From Halobacteriales archaeon SW_9_67_24 (GTDB lineage: Archaea > Halobacteriota > Halobacteria > Halobacteriales > Halococcaceae): a DNA stretch of 19,591 bases. The position numbers and the translations under genes were made by a program. Below, in pieces: positions 1-8,390 of the stretch; positions within the stretch are counted from its first letter, which is position 1; every line of letters starts with the position of its first letter. The DNA lies in contig PXSV01000139.1 in the NCBI GenBank assembly GCA_003022685.1, forward strand, positions 22,775-42,365, in the 5' to 3' direction. The notes under the pieces were generated by a model. It saw nothing but the letters and a program-made list of their open reading frames with translations. It was not told the origin of the DNA and did not search any database.

Positions 1-54
1 GCAGGCACCGACAGCGGGAATTCGACATCTATGACGGACACCGAATCCTCCTAA
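1..54 (+). CDS. C-terminal end of an upstream gene, probably PstS phosphate-binding protein (partial)
   Basis: An open frame enters from the left edge and ends at TAA (52-54), giving 17 residues rich in Ser, Thr and Asp. It ends 6 bases before the pstC start and is in the same frame as pstC. Position alone suggests the phosphate-binding protein gene pstS, which usually precedes pstC; the visible residues carry no diagnostic motif. The ATG at 31 is just an internal codon of this frame. Confidence 0.45.
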   Translation, partial: AGTDSGNSTSMTDTESS

Positions 55-60
55 GACCGA

Positions 61-1062
61 ATGAGCAACGAACCGCGACCGGAAACGGAACCACTTCGGC
101 GGCGTGGGTTCGTGATCCGGAAAGAGCGGCTGTACGGTCGACTGATAGCTGTGTGTGCAGTGCTGACAATCATGGTGACCGTCGGGATAGTCCTCGCGCT
201 CTTGGGCCGTGCGCTCACGTTCTGGACGGCGGTCTCGCCAGTGTCGTTTCTCACTGGGACTCAGTGGAGTCCGATCATCAGCGGTACCTACGGTGTCCTA
301 CCACTGGTAAGCGGAACGCTTCTCGTCACGATCGCTTCGGCGGCCATCGCACTCCCCGTCGGTCTGGCTGCTGCGATCTATCTGAGCGAGTACGCGAGCG
401 ATCGTGCGCGATCCGTGCTCAAACCAGCGTTGGAGATCCTCGCCGGTGTTCCGACAGTCATCTACGGGTACATGGCACTCGTATACATCACACCGCTGTT
501 TCAGGGCGTTCTCCCGCTTTCCGTCCCAGTGATCCCGTCCGGACTCCCTGGCGTACCGGAGTTCATCCTGACTGTTCCCTCGCTGCGGACGTTCAACGTG
601 CTTTCGGCAAGCATCGTCGTCGGTATCATGATCATCCCGATGGTATCCTCGATCAGCGAGGACGCGTTGAGTGCCGTTCCCGATAGTCTCCGGGAGGCGG
701 GATACGGACTCGGCTCGACGAAGTTCGACGTCTCCACGGGGATCGTTGTGCCGGCGGCGACCTCCGGAATCGTCGCGTCGTACGTACTGGCCATTTCGCG
801 AGCGATCGGCGAGACGATGGCCGTAACGATGGCCATGGGGATGAGTCCACAGCTACCGTACTTTCCGAACGTGCTCCGGAACCTCGTCGAATCCAGCCAA
901 ACGATGACCGCCGCGATGGTGCAGATCGCACAGGCCGACTCGCTCGGAGGCGTCACGTACGAGGCGATGTTCGCGCTCGGGATGACGCTGTTCGTCATCA
1001 CACTGGCGATGAACGCGGTGGCTGAACTGGTCAGACGACACTTCAGGGAGGCATACGAGTAA
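61..1062 (+). CDS. pstC: Phosphate ABC transporter permease PstC
   Basis: Membrane permease subunit of the high-affinity phosphate importer PstSCAB. The 333-residue protein has a cytoplasmic N-terminus rich in Arg and Glu, then about six hydrophobic segments. The core shows the PstC-type LPVGLAAAIYLSEYA region, the EILAGVPTVIYGYMAL segment, and an EAA-type loop for docking to the ATPase (VPDSLREAGYGLGSTKFD) followed by AISRAIGETMAVTMA. Length is normal for the family. The ATG follows the previous stop by 6 bases, and the stop codon TAA (1060-1062) overlaps the pstA ATG by one base, so the genes are surely cotranscribed. Assignment to PstC rather than PstA rests on the downstream partner and the IGETMAVTM motif. 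Confidence 0.95.
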   Translation: MSNEPRPETEPLRRRGFVIRKERLYGRLIAVCAVLTIMVTVGIVLALLGRALTFWTAVSPVSFLTGTQWSPIISGTYGVLPLVSGTLLVTIASAAIALPVGLAAAIYLSEYASDRARSVLKPALEILAGVPTVIYGYMALVYITPLFQGVLPLSVPVIPSGLPGVPEFILTVPSLRTFNVLSASIVVGIMIIPMVSSISEDALSAVPDSLREAGYGLGSTKFDVSTGIVVPAATSGIVASYVLAISRAIGETMAVTMAMGMSPQLPYFPNVLRNLVESSQTMTAAMVQIAQADSLGGVTYEAMFALGMTLFVITLAMNAVAELVRRHFREAYE

Positions 1063-2684
1063 TGGCTGCCGGAGAAGACGCCGTCGGTCGGCTACGACGG
1101 GGCAGCGGCCTCCGATTCGAACAGCTGAAAGGGCGGGTTTTCGAGGCACTGCTCATCGGTGCGACGCTCGTCGGCATCGTCTCGCTGCTGGTGTTGTTCG
1201 GCTACATCGTTTTCGATGCCGTCGGGCCATTGGCAGCGTCACCGCGCTGGTATCTGCTGTACTTCGGGACGCTCGTGACGCCGACGGCCGCGTTCACGCT
1301 GTACGCACGGCGTCGACCAGCCGTCAGAGCAGCGAACGCGAGGGCGTTCGCCGCCGTATTCGGGGGGGTTGTCCTGAGCCTCGCCGTATACGCCGTGTCC
1401 GACGCATTGAGCCCATACGATGTCTTCATCTACCTCGTCTTCGGCGGCGGCCCGTCGGTTTCGATCGCCGTCTATGCCCGAAAAATGAATGATAACACGT
1501 TCGCTGGTCCTGCCGTCCCGGTTTCGATGGTGATCGGAGTGGCGGTTGCCGCGGGCTTCTACGACGTTCTTCGTCCGATCATCGGAACCGTCCCACGGTG
1601 GATCACGTATATCGCCATCACTACCGTTCCGGTAGCGGCCATCACGGGATGGTTCGCTGCGAGAGAGTGGACGACGCGACGGGGGTTGCTTACCGCCGGG
1701 GTCGTCGTTGCAGGGGGGTTCGCGGTCGCCGGTGGCGCTCTCGTGAGCGGTATCGATCCGTCGTTCTGGGTCGTTCTCTTTTCGGGGACCGTCGTCCCGG
1801 TCGCATTCGTCGTCGGGAGTACTGCCGCAACCAACCCCGAGGGGCGGATCGGCATGCTCGGTCCGTTCGTCGTCATCGGTGGTGGCCTGCTCGGGGCCGT
1901 CGTCGAACGACAGTTCGGGATCGCGGGCCTCGATAGCTACCTCACTCCGACCCTGTTACTGAACTCTTGGGACGGACTGAACGCGGCCAACGCTGGCGTC
2001 TATCCCCAGATCGTCGGGTCGATCATCATCGTGGCCTTCATGGGGATCATGGCAATTCCCGTCGGCATCGGAGCCGCCGTCTATCTCGAAGAATACGCAC
2101 CTGCTACCGGCTGGCGTGGTCGACTCGCGTCGCTTCTGGAGATCAATATCGCCAATCTCGCCGGTGTCCCGTCGGTCGTCTACGGGTTGCTCGGACTCGC
2201 CCTATTCAGGAACACGCTCGGGTTCGGCACCGGTATCGTCGTCGCCGCGTCGGGAACGCTCGGCTTTCTCATCCTGCCGATCGTCGTCGTCTCTGCACAG
2301 GAGGCGATCCGGTCGGTTCCGGACTCTCGACGCCGCGCGTCCTACGGGATGGGGGCAAGCCGGTGGCAGACGCTCCGCGAGGTGGTCCTTCCGGAGGCAG
2401 TCCCCGGGGTCCTTACCGGGACGATTCTGGCACTCGGCCGCGCCATCGGCGAGACGGCACCACTCGTCATCATCGCCGTGGCGACGACGACGTACAGTGC
2501 GCCGAGCGGACTGTTCTCAAGTGCGACGGCACTCCCGCTCCAGATATTCGCGTCGGCAGGCAACGCGAAACCCGAATTCAGGACCGGCGTCGTCGCGGCG
2601 ACGGCGATTGTGCTGCTCGCACTGATGATACTGATGAACGCGATCGCGATCGTCGTGCGGAATCGGTATCAGAAGGACGATTGA
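1062..2684 (+). CDS. pstA: Phosphate ABC transporter permease PstA, with a large membrane insertion
   Basis: Second permease of the phosphate importer. At 540 residues it is nearly twice the usual PstA (about 280-300). A first membrane helix (about residues 27-52) is followed by an extra block, about 60-285, with roughly seven or eight hydrophobic segments. The normal PstA core comes after it: IPVGIGAAVYLEEYA, NLAGVPSVVYGLLGLALF, the EAA-like loop VPDSRRRASYGMGASRWQ and LGRAIGETAPLVIIA, to about residue 536. The insertion replaces the usual short loop after helix 1; an even number of extra helices would keep the core topology. It overlaps pstC by 1 base and ends 6 bases before pstB. I infer that it still pairs with PstC; the job of the extra membrane block is unknown. 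Confidence 0.93.
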   Translation: MAAGEDAVGRLRRGSGLRFEQLKGRVFEALLIGATLVGIVSLLVLFGYIVFDAVGPLAASPRWYLLYFGTLVTPTAAFTLYARRRPAVRAANARAFAAVFGGVVLSLAVYAVSDALSPYDVFIYLVFGGGPSVSIAVYARKMNDNTFAGPAVPVSMVIGVAVAAGFYDVLRPIIGTVPRWITYIAITTVPVAAITGWFAAREWTTRRGLLTAGVVVAGGFAVAGGALVSGIDPSFWVVLFSGTVVPVAFVVGSTAATNPEGRIGMLGPFVVIGGGLLGAVVERQFGIAGLDSYLTPTLLLNSWDGLNAANAGVYPQIVGSIIIVAFMGIMAIPVGIGAAVYLEEYAPATGWRGRLASLLEINIANLAGVPSVVYGLLGLALFRNTLGFGTGIVVAASGTLGFLILPIVVVSAQEAIRSVPDSRRRASYGMGASRWQTLREVVLPEAVPGVLTGTILALGRAIGETAPLVIIAVATTTYSAPSGLFSSATALPLQIFASAGNAKPEFRTGVVAATAIVLLALMILMNAIAIVVRNRYQKDD

Positions 2685-2690
2685 AAGGGA

Positions 2691-3629
2691 ATGAGTGATA
2701 ACGACATGAACGAACGAGAAAAGACGGCCATGACCGAAGAACAGATCGAGACCGAGGATGTATCGGATGCGAACAGGGGTCGAGTGATCTCCGATTCGAC
2801 CGATGAAGCCGACGACGTACTCATCGAGACCGGCCCGACTGCCGGCTTGGATGATGACAAACCGAGCCGTGGCACAGGCCAGACCATCGTCGAATCGCGG
2901 AACATCGATGTCTGGTACGGTGACGATCAGGCGCTCCGAGATGTCTCGATAGCAATCCCGGAAAACGAAGTCACCGCAATGATCGGCCCGTCGGGCTGTG
3001 GAAAGTCAACGTTCCTCCGGTGTATCAATCGGATGAACGATCTCGTCGACATCTGTCGTGTCGAGGGTGAGCTCACCCTTGGCGGGAAGGACGTTTACGA
3101 CGAGAACATCGACCCTGTCGCCTTGCGTCGGCGCGTCGGGATGGTATTCCAAAAGCCCAATCCGTTCCCGAAAAGCAGCCGCGACAACGTGTCCTATGGC
3201 CTGAACGTACAGGGAATCGAGGGCGACCACGACGAGATCGTAGAGCGCTCGCTCAAGCAGGCGGCGCTCTGGGAGGAAGTAAAAGACCGTCTCGATGAGT
3301 CCGGACTGGGACTCTCAGGTGGCCAGCAACAGCGTCTCTGTATCGCCCGCGCCATCGCCGTCGATCCCGAAGTGATTCTGATGGACGAGCCTGCGAGTGC
3401 GCTTGATCCGATCGCCACCTCGAAAATCGAGGACCTGATCGCAGATCTGGCCGAGGAGTACACCGTGGTGATTGTCACGCACAACATGCAACAGGCTGCG
3501 CGCATTAGCCACAAGACGGCGGTCTTTCTCACTGGCGGCGAACTCGTCGAGTTCGGCAGCACCCAGAAAGTCTTCGAAAATCCCGACTCCGAGCGCGTCG
3601 AAGACTACATCACCGGCAAATTCGGCTAA
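2691..3629 (+). CDS. pstB: Phosphate ABC transporter ATP-binding protein PstB
   Basis: ATPase that drives phosphate import through PstC/PstA. It shows Walker A (GPSGCGKST), the PstB-typical FLRCINRMNDL after it, the Q-loop VGMVFQKPNPFPKS, the signature LSGGQQQR, Walker B with VILMDEPASALDP, and the H-loop VTHNMQQA. The protein is 312 residues, about 60 longer than usual, because of an acidic, Ser/Thr-rich N-terminal extension before IVESRNIDVWYG. Further in-frame ATGs lie at 2706 and 2730. The AAAGGGA just before 2691 is too close to that ATG for a normal ribosome site and would suit 2706 better, so the start is uncertain. The stop overlaps the phoU start by one base. Confidence 0.95.
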   Translation: MSDNDMNEREKTAMTEEQIETEDVSDANRGRVISDSTDEADDVLIETGPTAGLDDDKPSRGTGQTIVESRNIDVWYGDDQALRDVSIAIPENEVTAMIGPSGCGKSTFLRCINRMNDLVDICRVEGELTLGGKDVYDENIDPVALRRRVGMVFQKPNPFPKSSRDNVSYGLNVQGIEGDHDEIVERSLKQAALWEEVKDRLDESGLGLSGGQQQRLCIARAIAVDPEVILMDEPASALDPIATSKIEDLIADLAEEYTVVIVTHNMQQAARISHKTAVFLTGGELVEFGSTQKVFENPDSERVEDYITGKFG

Positions 3630-4300
3630 TGATGCGCGAGGCTTACCGGACCCAGCTTGACGACCTCCGTGAAGAAGTCCGAGGAATGAGCGAGCTAGTA
3701 ATCGAGCGCCTGAACACGGGACTCGATGCGCTGTCGCGCCACGACGACCGTCTCGCCAGGACCGTACTCCACGGCGACGAGGCCGTCAACCAGCGATACC
3801 TCAGCGTTGAGGAGCTCTGTATCGAGCTGTTCGCACTCCAACAGCCCGTCGCGAGCGATCTCCGTCTGGTGGCCGCGTCGTTCAAAATTGCCACCGATCT
3901 CGAACGGGTGGGCGACCTCGCAGCCAATCTCGGTGAGTACACACTCGCTACAGAAGGTGAAGCGTTTCCGGAGGTCGACGTGACTGCGCTGGGTCGGTTT
4001 GCGCTCTCGATGCTCGAAAACGCCATGGAGGCCTACGCCGCAAACGACCCGTATTTGTGTCGTGAGGTCGCTGCGCGCGACGATCAACTCGACACACAGT
4101 GTGAGCGGGCGACCGAGGTCGTTGTCCGTGAGCTGATCGAGACTGACCACCGTGATGATGTCGGCACCGAGACGCTCCTCGCGGACGTCTCACGGTTGTT
4201 TCTGACTGTGCGCGACCTCGAACGCGTGGGCGACCACGCGGTCAACGTCGCCGCCAGGACCCTCTACATGACCGAGGGCGACGACGAACTCCTCTACTGA
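3629..4300 (+). CDS. phoU: Phosphate transport regulator PhoU
   Basis: Two-domain helical PhoU protein of 223 residues, a normal length. In bacteria PhoU restrains Pst uptake and signals phosphate status; the archaeal signalling partner is not known from this sequence. The PhoU-type stretches FALQQPVASDLRLVAASFKI followed by DLERVGDLAANL (first domain) and LTVRDLERVGDHAVNVA (second domain) are the repeated metal-binding-type E-x-x-x-D helices. It overlaps pstB by one base (TAATG); a second ATG follows directly at 3632, and either could start the protein. It is the last gene of the operon: 115 bases and a fresh promoter separate it from PCNA. Confidence 0.94.
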   Translation: MMREAYRTQLDDLREEVRGMSELVIERLNTGLDALSRHDDRLARTVLHGDEAVNQRYLSVEELCIELFALQQPVASDLRLVAASFKIATDLERVGDLAANLGEYTLATEGEAFPEVDVTALGRFALSMLENAMEAYAANDPYLCREVAARDDQLDTQCERATEVVVRELIETDHRDDVGTETLLADVSRLFLTVRDLERVGDHAVNVAARTLYMTEGDDELLY

Positions 4301-4385
4301 CCGTCGGATCGCCATCTCGCCCGCCAGTGCTGCTGGCCCACCGGTCTTCGGATCAAGCGCGGTCCGGCCGCCCACAACGCACACC

Positions 4386-4393
4386 TTTTATAA
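4386..4393 (+). promoter_or_regulatory. TATA box of the PCNA gene
   Basis: TTTTATAA is centred about 26 bases before the ATG at 4416, in otherwise GC-rich DNA. The spacing is that of a haloarchaeal leaderless transcript whose first base is at or near the start codon. Confidence 0.75.
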
Positions 4394-4415
4394 CCCGGCT
4401 GGTCATACCCCGTCC

Positions 4416-5159
4416 ATGTTCAACGCCATCATGAGCGCCGGAACGCTCGGGACGGCGCTCGATTCGGTGAGCGTCCTCGTCGAGGAGTGCAAGATCCACC
4501 TCAACGACGACGGGATCGCGATTCGAGCGGTGGACCCCGCGAACGTCGGGATGGTCGATCTCACGCTCTCGGAAGCGGCCTTCGAGTCCTACGAGGCCGA
4601 CGGCGGCGTGATCGGGATGGATCTCTCGCGGCTCCAGGACATCGCCGGGATGGCCGGCTCCGACGACCTCGTCCATCTCGAACTCGACGAGGAGACCCGC
4701 AAGCTCCACCTCTCGATCGACGGGCTCGAATACACGCTCGCGCTCATCGATCCCGACTCCATCAGGCAGGAGCCCGACATCCCCGATCTCGACCTACCAG
4801 CGACGATCGTCCTTGAGGGGCGGGACGTGAACCGTGCGGTGACGGCCGCCGACATGGTGAGCGATCACATCGCGCTCGGCGTGAGTGAGGAGGACGAACA
4901 GTTCTACGTCGACGCCGAGGGCGACACCGACGACGTCCACTTCGAACTCGACCGCGAGGACCTCATCGATCTCACTGTCGGGCCGGCGCATTCACTCTAT
5001 AGTCTCGACTACCTGAAGGACATGGACAAGGCGATCCCGAGCGACGCCGAGGTCACGCTCGATCTCGGCGAGGAGTTCCCCGTGAAGTTCCACTTCGCCG
5101 TTGCCGAGGCCGAGGGCTCGGTCACGTTCATGCTCGCGCCGCGGATCCAGTCGAACTGA
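4416..5159 (+). CDS. pcn: DNA polymerase sliding clamp PCNA
   Basis: Ring-forming processivity factor that tethers replicative polymerase, FEN1 and ligase to DNA. The 247-residue length is standard for archaeal PCNA. The two-domain fold is recognisable from FNAIMSAGTLGTALDSVSVL at the N-terminus, DGIAIRAVDPANVGMVDLTL, the interdomain connector region LALIDPDSIRQEPDIPDLDLP, and the C-terminal SVTFMLAPRIQSN. The protein is very acidic, as expected for a halophile. It has its own TATA box and seems monocistronic, with a T-run after the gene. It is unrelated in function to the pst operon upstream. Confidence 0.97.
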   Translation: MFNAIMSAGTLGTALDSVSVLVEECKIHLNDDGIAIRAVDPANVGMVDLTLSEAAFESYEADGGVIGMDLSRLQDIAGMAGSDDLVHLELDEETRKLHLSIDGLEYTLALIDPDSIRQEPDIPDLDLPATIVLEGRDVNRAVTAADMVSDHIALGVSEEDEQFYVDAEGDTDDVHFELDREDLIDLTVGPAHSLYSLDYLKDMDKAIPSDAEVTLDLGEEFPVKFHFAVAEAEGSVTFMLAPRIQSN

Positions 5160-5208
5160 GCGACTCCTGTTCGCTGCGAGGGGGTCCTCGGACGCTCCCG
5201 AGCCCAGG

Positions 5209-5214
5209 TTTTTT
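5209..5214 (+). terminator. T-run after PCNA, possible terminator
   Basis: A run of six T residues lies 50 bases after the PCNA stop in a GC-rich stretch. Archaeal termination commonly uses U-rich runs without a required hairpin. A second run of five T at 5259-5263 is better placed as the TATA-like element of the next gene. Confidence 0.4.
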
Positions 5215-5287
5215 GCACCACTGTCACGACGAAGAGCGCTCGGTTCCGCGTCGGGCAGTTTTTGGGTCTCGGCGCGTAGCTCCGGCC

Positions 5288-5803
5288 GTGATCGTCGCCC
5301 TCGCCGACACCCACGGCACGGACGGCCACCGCCTCGACGGCCGACTCCTCGACGCCGTCCGGACCGCGGAGCTCGTCGTCCACGCGGGCGACTTCACTAC
5401 TGAGAGCGTCCTCAACGCGTTCGAGGCCGAGTCGCGGGAGTTCGTCGCGGTGCAGGGCAACAACGCCACGCCGGCGGTCCGTGATCGCCTCCCTGCCGAG
5501 CGCACCATCGAGTTCGAGGGGGTCCGGATCGCGCTCACTCACGGCGACGACCGCGACGAAACGGGATTGGGCCTGTTCGGTCGCCAGGAGCGCGCCGATC
5601 TCGTGATTTCGGGCCACTCGCATCGACCGGAGGTCGTCGATGCGGGCGCGGTCACGCTCTTGAACCCCGGCAGCCACGCCGATCCGCGGTGGTATCGTCC
5701 TGGGTATGCCGAGCTCGCGGTCGATAGCGATTCGAATCGTCTCGACGGCCGACTCCGCGAGCCCGACGGAACCAGCTTCGAGGAGTTCGACGTCGGGCTG
5801 TAA
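5288..5803 (+). CDS. YfcE/MJ0936-type metallophosphoesterase
   Basis: Predicted metal-dependent phosphodiesterase of about 171 residues, the usual size for the YfcE/MJ0936 family. Metal-ligand motifs appear in order: ADTHG near the N-terminus, VVHAGDF, VQGNNA, LTHGDD and SGHSHRPEV, followed by LLNPGS. The frame is open further upstream, but the GTG at 5288 gives the canonical start, with the first beta strand running straight into the DTHG motif. A T-rich element at 5259-5263 sits about 27 bases before it. The natural substrate in archaea is not known; family members cleave model phosphodiesters. Confidence 0.88.
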   Translation: MIVALADTHGTDGHRLDGRLLDAVRTAELVVHAGDFTTESVLNAFEAESREFVAVQGNNATPAVRDRLPAERTIEFEGVRIALTHGDDRDETGLGLFGRQERADLVISGHSHRPEVVDAGAVTLLNPGSHADPRWYRPGYAELAVDSDSNRLDGRLREPDGTSFEEFDVGL

Positions 5804-5843
5804 AGCGAGGCCCGACCCTCGACCGCTATGGCTGCCCGAAACG

Positions 5844-5850
5844 GCTTTAG
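5844..5850 (+). promoter_or_regulatory. TATA-like element for the 43-residue membrane peptide gene
   Basis: CTTTAGG lies about 26 bases before the ATG at 5874, a spacing that fits a leaderless haloarchaeal transcript. Confidence 0.45.
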
Positions 5851-5873
5851 GCCGGGGTCGGCATCGTTCTCCC

Positions 5874-6005
5874 ATGGTCTTCGGCATCGACCCGGTGCTC
5901 CTCGGGCTTCTCGCGATCATCCTGGTCGTCGTCTTCGCGGCCTATCTGCTGCTCCGGCGCACCGCGACCGCGTTCCGCGAGGGCAGCAGACGCGGCCGGC
6001 AGTAG
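5874..6005 (+). CDS. Small single-pass membrane protein, 43 residues
   Basis: A short ORF encodes a peptide with one strong hydrophobic helix (about residues 7-27, VLLGLLAIILVVVFAAYLLL) followed by a basic tail rich in Arg, so the C-terminus should be cytoplasmic. Support for coding is the ATG with a TATA-like element at leaderless spacing, its position between two convergent real genes, and the clean membrane-helix composition. Small proteins of this design are common in haloarchaea; no function can be assigned. Confidence 0.6.
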   Translation: MVFGIDPVLLGLLAIILVVVFAAYLLLRRTATAFREGSRRGRQ

Positions 6006-6028
6006 CGCGACGAACGTCCCCCGGGAAC

Positions 6029-7039
6029 TCACTCCATCGCGCGCTCGACGCTCTCGACGGCGCGCTCGACGTCCTCCCGGTCGATGTCGAGGTGGGTACA
6101 GAACCGAACGACGTGCTCGCCGAACGCCGTCCCCCGCACTCCTTCGTCGGCGACCCGATCGAGGAACGCCTCGGCGGTCGGCTCGGTCTCGACCAGGACG
6201 ATGTTGGTATCGGGCGATCCGACGGCGAGCCCGTCGATGTCGTCGAGGCCCGCGGCGAGTCGCTCGGCGTTGTCGTGGTCCTCGGCGAGGCGGTCGACGT
6301 TCGAGAGGGCTTCGAGGCCCGGCGCGGCGATGATCCCCGCCTGGCGCATCCCGCCGCCGAACAGCTTGCGGTGGCGGCGGGCGCGCTCGATGAACGCCTC
6401 GCTGCCCGCGAGCACCGAGCCGACCGGCGCGCCGAGGCCCTTCGAGAGGCAGAACATCACCGAATCCGCCGACTCGACGACGCGGCTCGCGTCCACGTCG
6501 TGAGCGACCGCGGCGTTGAACACCCGTGCGCCGTCGATGTGCACGGGAATATCGAGATCGTGCGCTGCGTCGGCCGCGGCGTCGATCCTTTCGGGTTCGA
6601 TCGCGACGCCGCCCCTGCTGTTGTGGGTGTTTTCGAGACAGAGGAGTCCGGTTCCGGGTCGGTGGACGTCCTCTTCCACGAAGCCCTCGCGGACGTCGCC
6701 TGGCGTGATCGTCCCGCGGGGTCCGCCGTCGACGGTGCGGGGCTGGAGCCCCGAGAGCTGGGCGAGCCCGCCGACCTCCCACTTGTAGACGTGGCTCTCG
6801 CGCTCGCAGAGCAGCTCCTCGCCCCGATCGGTGTGGGTGCGCGCCGCGACCTGGTTGCCCATCGTCCCGGTCTGCACGTAGAGGGCGGCCTCCGTTCCGA
6901 CCGCCGCCGCGGCCTCGCGTTCGAGTTCGTTCACCGTGGGGTCCTCGCGGTAGACGTCGTCGCCCACGTCGGCCTCGCTCGCGGCCGCGCGCATCTCGTC
7001 GCCGGGCCGGGTGACGGTATCGCTCCGGAGATCGATCAT
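6029..7039 (-). CDS. ltaE: Low-specificity threonine aldolase (beta-eliminating lyase family)
   Basis: PLP enzyme expected to cleave threonine or allo-threonine to glycine and acetaldehyde. The 336-residue protein begins with the hallmark IDLRSDTVTRPGDEM, followed by VGDDVYREDPTVNELE, GTMGNQVA, LENTHNSRGG, HIDGAR (D169) and the PLP-lysine region CLSKGLGAPVGSVLAG (K200). The frame is open for another 44 codons upstream, but those residues are not family-like. The ATG at 7039 puts the SDTVT motif at the N-terminus as in other aldolases and has a TATA-like GTATTTC about 27 bases upstream. It stands alone, convergent with the small membrane peptide gene. Confidence 0.92.
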   Translation of the reverse strand: MIDLRSDTVTRPGDEMRAAASEADVGDDVYREDPTVNELEREAAAAVGTEAALYVQTGTMGNQVAARTHTDRGEELLCERESHVYKWEVGGLAQLSGLQPRTVDGGPRGTITPGDVREGFVEEDVHRPGTGLLCLENTHNSRGGVAIEPERIDAAADAAHDLDIPVHIDGARVFNAAVAHDVDASRVVESADSVMFCLSKGLGAPVGSVLAGSEAFIERARRHRKLFGGGMRQAGIIAAPGLEALSNVDRLAEDHDNAERLAAGLDDIDGLAVGSPDTNIVLVETEPTAEAFLDRVADEGVRGTAFGEHVVRFCTHLDIDREDVERAVESVERAME

Positions 7040-7062
7040 GCTGCCCGTTGCGCCGCGACGGT

Positions 7063-7069
7063 GAAATAC
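7063..7069 (-). promoter_or_regulatory. TATA-like element of the threonine aldolase gene
   Basis: On the minus strand GTATTTC lies 24-30 bases before the ATG at 7039, matching leaderless spacing and supporting the shorter start. Confidence 0.5.
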
Positions 7070-7136
7070 GCTGTCGATGGGCGACTCGTTTGCCCCATCC
7101 GCCAGCGAGCGGAGTGCCCCGCGGCGGTCCCCGTCA

Positions 7137-7214
7137 TAGGGTCGGCTGGAAGCGGTTACCGGTGACCGCACGATGGCGTGCGGTCGGTCCCGGAGGGACT
7201 TCCAACCGCCCCTA
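7137..7214 (-). repeat. Palindromic stop-codon-associated element, copy 1
   Basis: A 78-bp imperfect palindrome. The 16-base outer arms pair with two mismatches. An inner stem, GACCGCACG with CGTGCGGTC, closes a 4-base loop. The direct triplet TCA flanks it at 7134-7136 and 7215-7217; the second triplet is the complement of the TGA stop of the dppB-like gene, so in gene sense the element is inserted exactly at the stop codon and bounded by TGA on each side. It closely matches copy 3 (13366-13443), differing mainly in the inner stem-loop. There is no T-run, so it is not a classical terminator. Confidence 0.85.
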
Positions 7215-8192
7215 TCACTCCTCGACCCGCGGATCGAGCACGAGGTAAGCGACGTCTTGGAGGAAGTTCCCCCCGATCCCGACGAACACGATCACCATCG
7301 TCGCCCCGAGCACCACCGGCAGGTCCTGTTGTTGGAACGCGACGAGGCTCAGCCCACCGATTCCCGGGATACTGAAAACGTACTCGATCACGAAGACGTT
7401 CACCACGAGGATGCCGATCATGTCGGTGAAAAACAACGCGAGCAATGGGATCGCGGCGTTCCGGAGCAGGTGGCGGGCGACGCGTCGCGTGCCGGCCCCC
7501 TTCGCGCGGACGAGCTTGATGAACTCGGTGTTGGCGTACTCCAGGGACTGTGCCCGCGCGTAGCGCATCTGGCCGGCGAGCAGGCTCGTACCGACGATGG
7601 CGGCCGGGAGCACCGTCGTCACCAGCAGCGACCCGGGTTCGGGTGCGAGCCCCTGGAGCAGGCCGGTCTCGCTGAAAACGAACAGCAGGAGCACTTCGGC
7701 GAGCAGGAAGTTCGGGATGCTGAACCCGAAGTGGGTGAGGCTCGTCACCACGCGGGCGAGGAGGCTCTCGCGGTGGGTCGCGGTGTACAGCCCGATGGCA
7801 AGACCGCCCACCACGGCGAACGCGACCGCCGGCACGACGTACCGGAGCGTGGGAACGAGCGCGTCGGCGACCAGCTTCGTGACCGCCACGTTCGCCTCGT
7901 AGCTCGGACCGTACTGCGCCCCGATGGTACCGTAAGACTGGCCCCAGTCGAGCGTCGGCACGTCGATCAGCCAGTCGAGGTATCGATCGAGGATCGGTTC
8001 GTCGAGACCCCTCGATCGCCGAAACTCCCGCCGTATCTCCCGTGCCTCCCCCTCGGTCGAGGCTTGCTGTAACAAAACCGATAGCTGTGGGTTGGGCGCG
8101 AACGTGACGAGCCCGAAGAGAAGGGAGATCACGACGTACACCGCGAACACCGAAAACGCGAGCCGCCGGGCGATCGTTCCGCGCAGACTCAC
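7215..8192 (-). CDS. dppB: Dipeptide/oligopeptide-type ABC transporter permease (DppB-like)
   Basis: First permease of a peptide-type importer, 325 residues with about six membrane segments. The N-terminal helix (RRLAFSVFAVYVVISLLFGL) is followed by a long extracellular loop and the permease core. The EAA loop TEFIKLVRAKGAGTRRVARH is followed by NAAIPLLALFFTDMIGILVVN and the family-typical VFSIPGIGGLSLVAFQQ. The start is GTG, with a GGGGGGAG ribosome-site-like stretch (8197-8204, minus) just before it. It is divergent from the dppC-like gene rather than in one operon with it. The stop codon abuts palindromic element copy 1. Confidence 0.9.
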   Translation of the reverse strand: MSLRGTIARRLAFSVFAVYVVISLLFGLVTFAPNPQLSVLLQQASTEGEAREIRREFRRSRGLDEPILDRYLDWLIDVPTLDWGQSYGTIGAQYGPSYEANVAVTKLVADALVPTLRYVVPAVAFAVVGGLAIGLYTATHRESLLARVVTSLTHFGFSIPNFLLAEVLLLFVFSETGLLQGLAPEPGSLLVTTVLPAAIVGTSLLAGQMRYARAQSLEYANTEFIKLVRAKGAGTRRVARHLLRNAAIPLLALFFTDMIGILVVNVFVIEYVFSIPGIGGLSLVAFQQQDLPVVLGATMVIVFVGIGGNFLQDVAYLVLDPRVEE

Positions 8193-8390
8193 GCTACTCC
8201 CCCCGTCGTCGGTGTGATCGCGGGCCAGTGGTCGCTCCGGCGGACGTGCCGAGGATCGGTCGCCGGTCGATGGACCCGCTGTCGGTCGGGAATCGGAGGG
8301 GAGCGTGTGGGCGTCATCCTCGACGCTTTCGGCACCTGTGTCACGGTGGGTGATAAGCTTTCAGGCCGTCGTCGGGCGACGGGCCAGAAA

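Noticed and set aside
5828..7165. Long plus-strand frame across the threonine aldolase
   Set aside because: The minus strand carries all aldolase motifs including the PLP lysine; the plus frame is an antisense shadow.
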